Position numbers and translations under genes: made by a program. From Desulfobulbaceae bacterium (GTDB lineage: Bacteria; Desulfobacterota; Desulfobulbia; Desulfobulbales; Desulfobulbaceae): a stretch of DNA of 37,169 nucleotides. Location: positions 1 to 37,169 of the forward strand of contig JAABTP010000026.1 of NCBI GenBank assembly GCA_011389815.1, written 5' to 3'. The stretch's first letter is position 1; every line of letters starts with the position of its first letter. The notes beneath the pieces were generated by a model that was given only the letters and a program-made list of their open reading frames with translations, did no database searches and had not been told where the DNA came from. Positions 16,928 through 23,933 of the stretch are shown here, piece after piece.

Positions 16928-18592
16928 TTACATCATTCCGCCCATTCCGCCCATTCCACCCATACCGCCCATACCACCAGGCATACCACCACCCATAGCA
17001 GCAGCACCGGCATCATCCTTTTCCGGCTCATCAGCAATCATACACTCTGTAGTCAGGAGCATTCCAGAAACAGAAGCCGCATTCTGGAGAGCTGTACGGG
17101 AAACCTTGGTCGGGTCAATAACACCGGCGGCAATCAGGTCACCGTACTCTTCAAGGGCAGCGTTGAAACCGTTGGCACCTTCCATCTCTTTAACTTTAGC
17201 GACAATGACAGAGCCTTCACAACCGCAGTTGGAGGCGATCTGGCGAACCGGCTCTTCCAGAGCACGCATGATGATCTGGCGACCGAGATCCTGCTCTCCT
17301 TCCAGCTTCATGGTCTCCAGTGCCTTGATGCAGCGCAGAAAGGCCACACCACCACCAGGAACAACACCTTCTTCCACAGCAGCACGGGTCGCGTTCAGTG
17401 CATCTTCAACACGGGCTTTTTTCTCTTTCATCTCAATCTCAGTGGCAGCACCAACATTGATAACTGCAACACCGCCGATCAGCTTGGCCAGACGCTCCTG
17501 GAGCTTCTCACGATCATAGTCAGAGGTGGAGTCATCGGCCTGGGTGCGGATTTGCTTAACCCGGGCAGCCAGTTTGTCTTTGTCGCCAGCACCGTCAATA
17601 ACCGTGGTGTTGTCTTTATCAACAACAATACGCTTGGCGGTTCCAAGATCGTTGACTGTGATGTTCTCCAGCTTGATGCCCAGATCTTCTGTGATAACCT
17701 GTCCACCGGTGAGGATGGCGATATCTTCCAGCATAGCCTTACGACGATCACCAAAGCCCGGAGCCTTGACAGCGGCGATGTTCAGGGTACCGCGCAGCTT
17801 GTTGACCACCAGAGTAGCCAGTGCTTCGCCGTCAACATCTTCAGCAATGATAAACAGTGGCTTACCCATCTTGGCAACAGACTCAAGAATGGGCAGCAGA
17901 TCCTTCATGTTGGAGATTTTTTTCTCGTTGATCAGGATCAGCGGATCTTCCATATTCACTTCCATGCGATCCGGATCGGTCACAAAGTAGGGAGAAAGGT
18001 AGCCGCGGTCAAACTGCATACCCTCCACAACGTCCAGGGAGGTTTCCATGGATTTCGCTTCTTCCACGGTGATAACCCCTTCCTTGCCCACTTTGTCCAT
18101 GGCCTCGGCAATGATGCTTCCGATGGTGCTGTCATTATTGGCAGAGATCGTTCCAACCTGAGCAATTTCGTTCTGCTCTTTAGTGGGATTGGAAATCTTG
18201 GACAGCTCAGCAACAACGGCTTCTACAGAGGCATCAATACCGCGCTTGATCTCCATAGGATTGGAGCCGGCAGCAACCATTTTGGCACCTTCACGGTAGA
18301 TGGCCTGGGCCAGAACCGTTGCAGTGGTGGTACCGTCACCGGCAACATCAGAGGTCTTAGAGGCAACCTCTTTGACCATCTGGGCACCCATATTCTCGAA
18401 CTTATCTTTGAGCTCAATCTCTTTGGCAACAGTTACACCGTCTTTGGTGATGACCGGAGCACCGAATGATTTTTCAATCAGCACATTGCGTCCCTTGGGA
18501 CCGAGAGTAACCTTTACCGCATTTGCCAAGTTATTTACACCGCAAAGCATTTTCTCGCGGGCTTTAGCACTGTAGTTCAGTTCTTTGGACAT
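16928..18592 (-). CDS. groEL: Chaperonin GroEL
   Basis: A 554-residue 60-kDa chaperonin, full length. It assembles into the double heptameric ring that folds proteins with GroES and ATP. Recognisable parts: the N-terminal [20 protein letters not shown], nucleotide-binding [18 protein letters not shown], the apical domain with [15 protein letters not shown] and [35 protein letters not shown] then GGGVAFLR, and the terminal GGM repeat tail ([17 protein letters not shown]). AAGGAG precedes the ATG. It lies 73 bases downstream of groES and shares its heat-shock-like promoter. Confidence 0.99.
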   Translation of the reverse strand: MSKELNYSAKAREKMLCGVNNLANAVKVTLGPKGRNVLIEKSFGAPVITKDGVTVAKEIELKDKFENMGAQMVKEVASKTSDVAGDGTTTATVLAQAIYREGAKMVAAGSNPMEIKRGIDASVEAVVAELSKISNPTKEQNEIAQVGTISANNDSTIGSIIAEAMDKVGKEGVITVEEAKSMETSLDVVEGMQFDRGYLSPYFVTDPDRMEVNMEDPLILINEKKISNMKDLLPILESVAKMGKPLFIIAEDVDGEALATLVVNKLRGTLNIAAVKAPGFGDRRKAMLEDIAILTGGQVITEDLGIKLENITVNDLGTAKRIVVDKDNTTVIDGAGDKDKLAARVKQIRTQADDSTSDYDREKLQERLAKLIGGVAVINVGAATEIEMKEKKARVEDALNATRAAVEEGVVPGGGVAFLRCIKALETMKLEGEQDLGRQIIMRALEEPVRQIASNCGCEGSVIVAKVKEMEGANGFNAALEEYGDLIAAGVIDPTKVSRTALQNAASVSGMLLTTECMIADEPEKDDAGAAAMGGGMPGGMGGMGGMGGMGGMM

Positions 18593-18665
18593 TGTATCTT
18601 ACTCCTTAAATATCTTGTTATCGTCTTATCGTCTGCGTACAAACAGTTTGCTGCTGAAAAACAAT

Positions 18666-18956
18666 TTATCCTTCGATCACACCGAGGATATCGTCTTCCC
18701 GCATGATAAGGTAGTCCTGACCGTCGAATTTTACGTCCGTGCCACCGTACTTGGAAAACAGCACCTTATCACCGGGCTTCACATCAACGGCAATGCGCTC
18801 ACCGGCATCATTCATTTTACCGGGACCAACAGCCATCACCTCGCCTTCAGCCGGTTTTTCTTTGGCGGAATCAGGAATAATGATACCACCTGCTGTTTTT
18901 TCTTCCTGCTCCAGTCGCTTGACCAAAATACGGTCATTCAATGGACGAATGTTCAT
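18666..18956 (-). CDS. groES: Co-chaperonin GroES
   Basis: A 96-residue lid protein of the GroEL ring. It starts [20 protein letters not shown], followed by the mobile loop ([20 protein letters not shown]) that docks on GroEL, then [18 protein letters not shown] and the C-terminal [21 protein letters not shown] lies about eight bases before the ATG. It is the first gene of the groES-groEL operon. The upstream region holds a sigma-32-like promoter and two hairpins in the presumed leader. Confidence 0.99.
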   Translation of the reverse strand: MNIRPLNDRILVKRLEQEEKTAGGIIIPDSAKEKPAEGEVMAVGPGKMNDAGERIAVDVKPGDKVLFSKYGGTDVKFDGQDYLIMREDDILGVIEG

Positions 18957-19003
18957 GGATAAATCCTCCTCTTCTGAGATTGTTTTTGTTATTTTGACTC
19001 AAA

Positions 19004-19055
19004 GCCGGACGGCGTTGATGTATTCTGTCCGGCCTGACCTGTCTTGCAAGGACAG
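19004..19055 (-). other. Two hairpins in the groES leader
   Basis: A perfect inverted repeat GCCGGAC/GTCCGGC (19004-19010 and 19027-19033), and a second CTGTC/GACAG (19039-19043 and 19051-19055) around TTGCAAG, lie between the predicted promoter and the groES start. They would be transcribed into the leader RNA. No CIRCE element (TTAGCACTC...GAGTGCTAA) is visible here. Confidence 0.5.
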
Positions 19056-19096
19056 AAACCGTAGGTTACAGCTCCTGTCATTTTGATACGAGAAAC

Positions 19097-19123
19097 AATA
19101 GGGATGGATTTTGAAAAATCAAG
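19097..19123 (-). promoter_or_regulatory. Sigma-32-like heat-shock promoter of groES-groEL
   Basis: On the minus strand CTTGATT (19117-19123) and CCCTATT (19097-19103) are separated by 13 bases, close to the RpoH consensus CTTGAAA-N13-15-CCCCATNT. It is about 140 bases before the groES start, which leaves a long structured leader. Confidence 0.6.
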
Positions 19124-19186
19124 GGACAAAGAGAAAAAAAAATCACCCCTCAATTATTTGAAATCAAGAGAGAAGAGAAGAAAGGA

Positions 19187-20266
19187 TCATTTTACCCGAA
19201 CAATCCAGTCATGCGGATCGGCTGCAGCGCCGCGTTGTAAGCATTGAATGTCATCAAATAAGCGTTGAGCCAACGGCCCGGTTTTTCCCTTATTAACGGT
19301 TATGGTATTCTCCTTATAACCAAACTCGCCAATGGGTGAAATCACCGCAGCTGTTCCAGAACCAAAGGCTTCTGTGAGAGAGCCGTCTTCAGCAGCAGCT
19401 ATGACCTCATCAATGGTAATCCGGCGCTCACAGGTGGCGATCCCCCAGTCAGCAGCCAGTTGCAAGACCGTATCACGGGTAATACCGGGCAGGATGGTAC
19501 CACCCAGAGGAGGGGTAACCAGCTCATCATTGATCATGAAAAAAATATTCGAGGTACCCACTTCTTCAATGTATTTGCGTTCAACTGCATCCAGCCAGAG
19601 CACCTGGGTGTAGCCTTTTTGCTGTGATGTGGTGTGGGCCTTGATAGAGGCCGCATAATTACCGCCGGTTTTGACGTTACCAACCCCTCCCTGGACAGCA
19701 CGGACGTACTCATCTTCAACATAAATCCTGGTTGGGCTGAAGCCTTCCGCATAATAAGCCCCTACCGGGCTGCAAATAATAAAAAATATATACTCGTCAG
19801 CTGGACGAACCCCTAAGGCTGCTTCCGTGGCGATCATAGCAGGCCGAATGTACAAGGCAGCGCCTTGGCTTTGGGGAATCCAGTCCCGCTCCAGGTAAAT
19901 CAACCCCTTCATGGCCTGCAACACCTTATCGGTCGGGATCCGGGGCATGCACATCCGTTCAGCAGAATCATTGAAGCGATTAAGGTTGTCCATGGGTCGG
20001 AACAGGAGAACAGAATCGTCAGCACCGCAATAGGCCTTGAGTCCTTCAAAGATTTCCTGGCTGTAATGAAGGACCATTGCAGCGGGATCAAGGCTGAAAT
20101 TGCCATAGGGTTCTATCTTGGCATCATGCCAGCCCTGCTCCTTATTCCAGCGCATGGTGAGCATGTGGTCTGTGAAATAGTTACCAAATCCGAGCTGTCT
20201 TTGGTCCGGTTTTTCTTTGAGATTCTCTGCCCGGTGCAGAGTGACATCAAGTTCGTTCTTTAACAT
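19187..20266 (-). CDS. ilvE: Branched-chain amino-acid aminotransferase
   Basis: A 359-residue fold-type IV PLP enzyme that performs the last step of leucine, isoleucine and valine synthesis. Its length and motifs match the BCAT subtype shared with eukaryotic enzymes: FGNYFTDHMLTMRWNKEQGW, FEGLKAY, PDNLNRF-like FRPMDNLNRFNDSAERMC, and VGNVKTGGNYAASIKA, in which the Lys forms the Schiff base. Later come QVLWLDAVERKYIEEVGTSN and the PLP-phosphate region LTEAFGSGTAAVISPIGEF. AGGAAAG lies just upstream of the ATG. It is monocistronic by spacing, with a gene relic upstream. Confidence 0.96.
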   Translation of the reverse strand: MLKNELDVTLHRAENLKEKPDQRQLGFGNYFTDHMLTMRWNKEQGWHDAKIEPYGNFSLDPAAMVLHYSQEIFEGLKAYCGADDSVLLFRPMDNLNRFNDSAERMCMPRIPTDKVLQAMKGLIYLERDWIPQSQGAALYIRPAMIATEAALGVRPADEYIFFIICSPVGAYYAEGFSPTRIYVEDEYVRAVQGGVGNVKTGGNYAASIKAHTTSQQKGYTQVLWLDAVERKYIEEVGTSNIFFMINDELVTPPLGGTILPGITRDTVLQLAADWGIATCERRITIDEVIAAAEDGSLTEAFGSGTAAVISPIGEFGYKENTITVNKGKTGPLAQRLFDDIQCLQRGAAADPHDWIVRVK

Positions 20267-20369
20267 ACTTTCTTTCCTGTAAAGCTGACTGCCTTGCTAA
20301 TATGAAAAATACTTTTACCCAAAACCAGTAATATCAAATGTGTTCGTTTCCTTCTCTGATGCGAATATT

Positions 20370-20519
20370 TTATAACAGCCAGCCCTCTTGAAGTAAAGCC
20401 CATTCCATTTTCTCCAGAATATCGTCCTCCGCATCCATAGTGATATCTATCCCTTGCATCGACCTCTCGGCTTCTTTCAACCACAGGCTTTTGCACTCCG
20501 ATTCATTGCGTTCATCCAG
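20370..20519 (-). pseudogene. Relic of an addiction-module (PF09720-like) protein
   Basis: The minus strand after pgl is open and reads LDERNESECKSLWLKEAERS followed by MQGIDITMDAEDDILEKM, ending at TAA (20370-20372). The ESExxxLWxxEAERRxxxI...EDxhxxh pattern is the C-terminal half of small addiction-module component proteins. No start codon exists in this frame upstream; the frame simply runs back into the end of pgl. It is therefore an N-terminally truncated relic. No toxin gene remains beside it. The family call is from the motif only. Confidence 0.4.
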
Positions 20520-20527
20520 GCTGCAGA

Positions 20528-21220
20528 TCAGGCAGCCCAGTACACAGCAACCGGCCTTTCCTGCTGACGAAGAACAAAACGGACAGGCATTTCTGTTGCC
20601 GGGCCTTCAGCTTGCGCTTGTTCCAGTACGGCTTTCTTTGCACGCCCTGTGATATGAAGAATAATCTGTTGGGAATCCAACAGAACAGGCAAGGTCAAAG
20701 TCATACGTTCATGGGGAACATCAACAGGTGTCACTGCCATGCAGCTCTTGCCTGAATTCATGTCCGTGGCCGCAGCAAGTTGGGGAGAACCGGGAAACAG
20801 GGAGGCAGTATGACCGTCATTGCCCATGCCAAGAATCAGCACGGTAAAGGGTCGGGGTATCTTGCCCAGTCTCAGCTCACACTCGGATTCCCCCTGTACC
20901 GCTGTGGGAAAAAAATTCTTCAGGCCAACAAAGCTGGCTGCGGCGGCCTGATCCTGCAAAAGATATTGGTGAACCAAGTGCTCATTAGAAGCCGGATCTG
21001 ATGGGGCAACCCAGCGTTCATCAACCAAGGTGATCACGACCTTCTGCCAGGGAAGATCCCGTCTGGCAAGCTCCCTGAATAAGGGCTTCGGGGTCGAACC
21101 ACCTGATACGGCCAGACTCGCCTGCCCATGCTGAACAATGTTTTTCTCTAAGGCTTGGGTAATCTGGTCTGCGAGTTGAGTAATAAGTGTTTCCTGATCC
21201 TGAAAAAAAGATTCTATCAT
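20528..21220 (-). CDS. pgl: 6-phosphogluconolactonase
   Basis: A 230-residue SugarP_isomerase-type protein that hydrolyses 6-phosphogluconolactone to 6-phosphogluconate, the substrate of Edd. Motifs: SLAVSGGSTPKPLFRELARR near residues 38-57, VVITLVDERWVAPSDPASNE, then HLVHQYLL, and VLILGMGNDGHTASLFPGSP with the catalytic His region. The length is normal for the DevB type. Its ATG overlaps the stop of the upstream PilZ gene by ATGA, so the two are translationally coupled. Confidence 0.95.
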   Translation of the reverse strand: MIESFFQDQETLITQLADQITQALEKNIVQHGQASLAVSGGSTPKPLFRELARRDLPWQKVVITLVDERWVAPSDPASNEHLVHQYLLQDQAAAASFVGLKNFFPTAVQGESECELRLGKIPRPFTVLILGMGNDGHTASLFPGSPQLAAATDMNSGKSCMAVTPVDVPHERMTLTLPVLLDSQQIILHITGRAKKAVLEQAQAEGPATEMPVRFVLRQQERPVAVYWAA

Positions 21221-21597
21221 ATATTTAAGTTAGAAAAATGCTCCCACTCTCCTTTCATATCCACAACCCCTTTCTTTGGCATCAGGTCCCGAATAAACTT
21301 TTTCCACTTTGTTGGTGAACGGACAATCGTAAAACCAACCTCAACAAAATCACCATGCCTTCGTACCCAACGGGGCTGGACCTGAAGCTTAAACGATTCT
21401 CCATCAAAACCACCAGTAATAACAGCACTGTAGATTTTCTTTTCTACAATAAACTTATTGGACAAATCAGTCAAACACAATCCCTCAAGGGAGACATCTT
21501 CGACAATGGCATCGTACTCAACAGTTCCATCAGAGATGTCAGCTATATACCCTCTCAGCTTTACTCGATCTTGTTTCCGAAAAACTTCATCTGCCAT
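21217..21597 (-). CDS. PilZ-domain protein
   Basis: About 126 residues. It has the two c-di-GMP-binding signatures of PilZ domains: RKQDR near the N-terminus (RxxxR) and DVSLEG near residues 38-43 (D/NxSxxG), spaced about 30 residues apart, followed by the beta-barrel strands VQPRWVRRHGDFVEVGFTIV. It probably senses c-di-GMP and controls a partner, not visible here. The ATG at 21597 follows GGGAAGG by about eight bases and is preferred to the GTG at 21600. It is coupled by ATGA overlap to pgl, an unusual partner; this may be only shared transcription. Confidence 0.8.
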   Translation of the reverse strand: MADEVFRKQDRVKLRGYIADISDGTVEYDAIVEDVSLEGLCLTDLSNKFIVEKKIYSAVITGGFDGESFKLQVQPRWVRRHGDFVEVGFTIVRSPTKWKKFIRDLMPKKGVVDMKGEWEHFSNLNI

Positions 21598-21648
21598 CAC
21601 TATTACCTTCCCGACCTCACCGTGCCCCGAGATATCCTATGGTAACCA

Positions 21649-22359
21649 TCAAACCAACTCTTTAAAATAATCAATAGACGGATAACGTACTGAATAGCAG
21701 GCTGGACGACGACTGCTTGCGCGGGCAATATGGATCAGCTGTCCGAGACCAAAGTCCTCTGCCACCCGCAACACCTTTTCCGTATCATCGACAAACAAGG
21801 TCTTTTCAGGAAGGAAACCCAGCATTTCCTGCAAACGGGGCCAGAACGCCGGCTCTTCCTTGGCAAAGCCGATATCTTCAGCACAGATAACCCGATCAAA
21901 CCAGGCACCAATAACCGTCTTTTCCAGCTTGATAGACAAGGCCGTGGAATGAGCATTGGTGACAAGGTAGAGCTTCTTCCGCTTTTTCAGGCAGAACTCA
22001 AGGAACTCTATCACATACGGATGAACCCCTATGAGATGATTGATCCGCAGCTTTAATTCCGGCAGGTCAAGCTTCAGTTTATGCGACCAGTACTCAAGAT
22101 CAGCCCATTGCAAGGAGTTCTCCACAGCCTGATAACGGGCCATCAGCTCCTGACTCGCTTCCTCTATGGAAATATTACGGAGCAGGCTATAATGTTCCGG
22201 CAAATAGACCTCCCAGAAATAGTCATCAAAATGCTTATCCAGCAGGGTGCCGTCCATGTCCAGCATGACCGTATCAATATCATCCCAGGAGAAATCAGGG
22301 CGAATCTTAGGCCCGCATTCCTGTTCTGCGCTTTCAGCGTATTCTTTTATATCCTGCAT
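21649..22359 (-). CDS. yrfG: HAD-family nucleotidase, YrfG-like
   Basis: A 236-residue HAD hydrolase. Motif I is TVMLDMDGTLLDKHFDDYFW (nucleophile Asp and acid Asp), motif II is the VTNA segment in KLYLVTNAHSTALSIKLEKT, motif III the Lys in GFAKEEPAFW, and motif IV is LFVDDTEKVL. The sequence, including the DxxFDxYFW and TNAH...LAxKLE features, closely resembles E. coli YrfG, a GMP/IMP 5'-nucleotidase. About 15 acidic residues precede the usual start. It is the first gene of the minus-strand run yrfG-PilZ-pgl. The specificity is inferred from the resemblance. Confidence 0.85.
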   Translation of the reverse strand: MQDIKEYAESAEQECGPKIRPDFSWDDIDTVMLDMDGTLLDKHFDDYFWEVYLPEHYSLLRNISIEEASQELMARYQAVENSLQWADLEYWSHKLKLDLPELKLRINHLIGVHPYVIEFLEFCLKKRKKLYLVTNAHSTALSIKLEKTVIGAWFDRVICAEDIGFAKEEPAFWPRLQEMLGFLPEKTLFVDDTEKVLRVAEDFGLGQLIHIARASSRRPACYSVRYPSIDYFKELV

Positions 22360-22559
22360 AGTCTCTTGCCCGTATTATTTCTGCCAGCTGTAAAAGATTT
22401 TCTTGGAGAAAGAAGAACTCCACACATCATACTACGATCTAATACAAAAGGAACGTACTGTCAAACTTGATTTATTTTTCCGCCTTGTCGTGTGTCCCAA
22501 GGAATCGGAGAATCGTGTCTCTTTGCCGGAAGAACTTTATCCTGCTTCGTATGCCAGAT

Positions 22560-22681
22560 GCTGACGAGCGTCGGGATCAAACGCTGACGAGCGTCGGGAT
22601 CGAACGCTGACGAGCGTCGGGGTCGAACGCTGACGAGCGTCGGGATCAAACGCTGACGAGCGTCGGGATCAAACGCTGACG
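22560..22681. repeat. Minisatellite: five and a partial 23-bp units
   Basis: Units of exactly 23 bases begin at 22560, 22583, 22606, 22629 and 22652, with a seven-base partial unit at 22675. Each opens GCTGACGAGCGTCGGG and ends in ATC(A/G)AAC, with GTCGAAC in the third; only two positions vary. Each unit contains the palindrome GACG-AG-CGTC, so every copy can form a small hairpin. It is the main content of the 482-base gap between the YrfG-like gene and the Cys-rich gene; the rest of that gap shows a small GCACC/GGTGC hairpin at 22792-22808 and nothing else I can support. There are no spacers, so it is not CRISPR. Confidence 0.92.
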
Positions 22682-22841
22682 GGTATACTTCTTCACTCTT
22701 TCCGGTTGCAGGCTACCACTCTTTCATGGTATCCATCAATGCAGCTATACGCACCAAATTGAAAGATAGCGAGGGTACCTGCCTCTTAGCGGCACCTGAA
22801 TAAGGTGCTTAACTCATAACCACGTACTACCAGAAGTAATT

Positions 22842-23369
22842 ATGGCTAAATGTTCTCTATGTAATGCAAAGAAAGGAAAGCGTAAATGCAAGGCCGACGA
22901 CACAATGATTTGCAGTCTGTGCTGTGGTCAATCCCGTAGTGATGAAAAGTGTACAGGCTGCTCATTTTACGATGAAGCAGGGCCGCGCCGGAATTACCGC
23001 AAGGTTCCCTTTTATGGCACCCAGCACATGGCTGACTCTGATGAGCTTGTCAAGATCGGCCATGTCATTGAGTCAACCATCCTTGCTATGGATATTGATA
23101 GTGAAAAACTCTTTCGGGATAGCGATGCGAGCAAAATGCTCGAACTGTTCTTTGATCAACACCACTTTAACGATGAGCAACTCCAATTCGCAGATGCCAC
23201 CCAGGAAGAGCATTACCGCATGTTACAAGAAGCGTACAAGAAAGACTTAGACACTGTCCCACTGGAAAAAGTAATAAAGGTGATGGCGGCAATCCATAGA
23301 TCTATCCAACGAAGGACAGACGGAAGCAGAAAGTACTTGCAGTTTATTCACAAATATATACCCATATGA
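22842..23369 (+). CDS. Protein with N-terminal Cys-rich zinc-binding module
   Basis: A 175-residue protein. The first 42 residues hold eight cysteines: CSLCNAKKGKRKC, then MICSLCCGQSRSDEKCTGC. The pattern C-x2-C...C...C-x2-CC-G...C-x2-C resembles a small uncharacterised zinc-binding domain seen in many bacterial proteins (CPxC...C...ICxxCCGxxR...C). The rest is helical and charged (SEKLFRDSDASKMLELFFDQ, then HHFNDEQLQF), with no catalytic motif that I recognise. There is no signal peptide. It stands between the 23-bp array and the decayed xis locus. Function unknown; metal binding is inferred from the cysteines. Confidence 0.75.
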   Translation: MAKCSLCNAKKGKRKCKADDTMICSLCCGQSRSDEKCTGCSFYDEAGPRRNYRKVPFYGTQHMADSDELVKIGHVIESTILAMDIDSEKLFRDSDASKMLELFFDQHHFNDEQLQFADATQEEHYRMLQEAYKKDLDTVPLEKVIKVMAAIHRSIQRRTDGSRKYLQFIHKYIPI

Positions 23370-23457
23370 AGATGATGGCCAGGCCGGGTGCCGGTAGTTT
23401 TATAGATACGCGGTTTCAGGACACCTGACGGGATATAGGAGGTGAAAGAAAGCAGAT

Positions 23458-23535
23458 ATGTCACGCAGAGATATGTATCATGAACAGGTGAAGTGCTGGT
23501 TGTATCATTCCACACAGGGTGGTACCCTGTGCTGA
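23458..23535 (+). pseudogene. Decayed xisH (N-terminal codons only)
   Basis: An ATG with AGGAGG upstream (about 23437) opens MSRRDMYHEQVKCWLYH and reaches a stop at 23533-23535 after 25 codons. The opening matches the XisH start MxxxDxYHxxVxxxL seen in the intact gene at 5557-5991 (MPKKDLYHNTVVKAL). The frame then runs into unrelated sequence and xisI begins 37 bases later, so nearly the whole of xisH has been deleted. The ribosome site may still be used. Confidence 0.7.
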
Positions 23536-23572
23536 TGAGATATTGCCCCGTTGGGGCAGAAGGGGAACTGCA

Positions 23573-23917
23573 ATGGATTCAAACGCAATAACATTCTATC
23601 AGACCTGTGTCAAATCGCTGCTGTCACAGTACGAGGGACTCAATACTGAATGGTCGACAATCGAAACAATCTTTGATGATGTGCAGATGCGTTATATGGT
23701 TCTTCGAGTCGGCTGGAACGACCAACGCCGGATTCACCTGTGCCTTGTCCATATTGACATTCAGGACGACAGGGTGATTATTCAGGCCAATAATACAGAA
23801 GATGCGCTTGATGATGAACTTGTCGCATTAGGTGTACCACGCGAAAAGATTTATCCGGGGATCTTGCCGCCGAATGTCCGGGAGCAGCTAAGAGCCAAGA
23901 GAATGCAAGGGAGATAA
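23573..23917 (+). CDS. xisI: Second XisI-family protein, without an intact XisH
   Basis: About 114 residues from the ATG at 23573, which has AAGGGG about seven bases upstream; the longer frame from 23519 has no good site. It shows the XisI features: ITFYQTCVKSLLSQYEGL, then YMVLRVGWNDQRRIHLCLVH and IDIQDDRVIIQANNTED, then ELVALGVPREKIYPGILPPN and VREQL. It is divergent from the copy at 5255-5587, so it is a separate locus rather than a recent duplicate. Its xisH is reduced to a stub immediately upstream. It is intact, which suggests a function independent of XisH or very recent loss of the partner. Confidence 0.85.
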   Translation: MDSNAITFYQTCVKSLLSQYEGLNTEWSTIETIFDDVQMRYMVLRVGWNDQRRIHLCLVHIDIQDDRVIIQANNTEDALDDELVALGVPREKIYPGILPPNVREQLRAKRMQGR

Positions 23918-23933
23918 TCAACAACCTCATCGA

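Noticed and set aside
16883-18469. 528-codon frame on the plus strand, opposite groEL
   Set aside because: Its translation is low-complexity (His, Thr, Asn) and mirrors GroEL codons; no start signal or family match.
22560-22681. Possible CRISPR array
   Set aside because: Units follow one another without spacers and no cas gene is in the window. The same holds for the array at 7488-7610.
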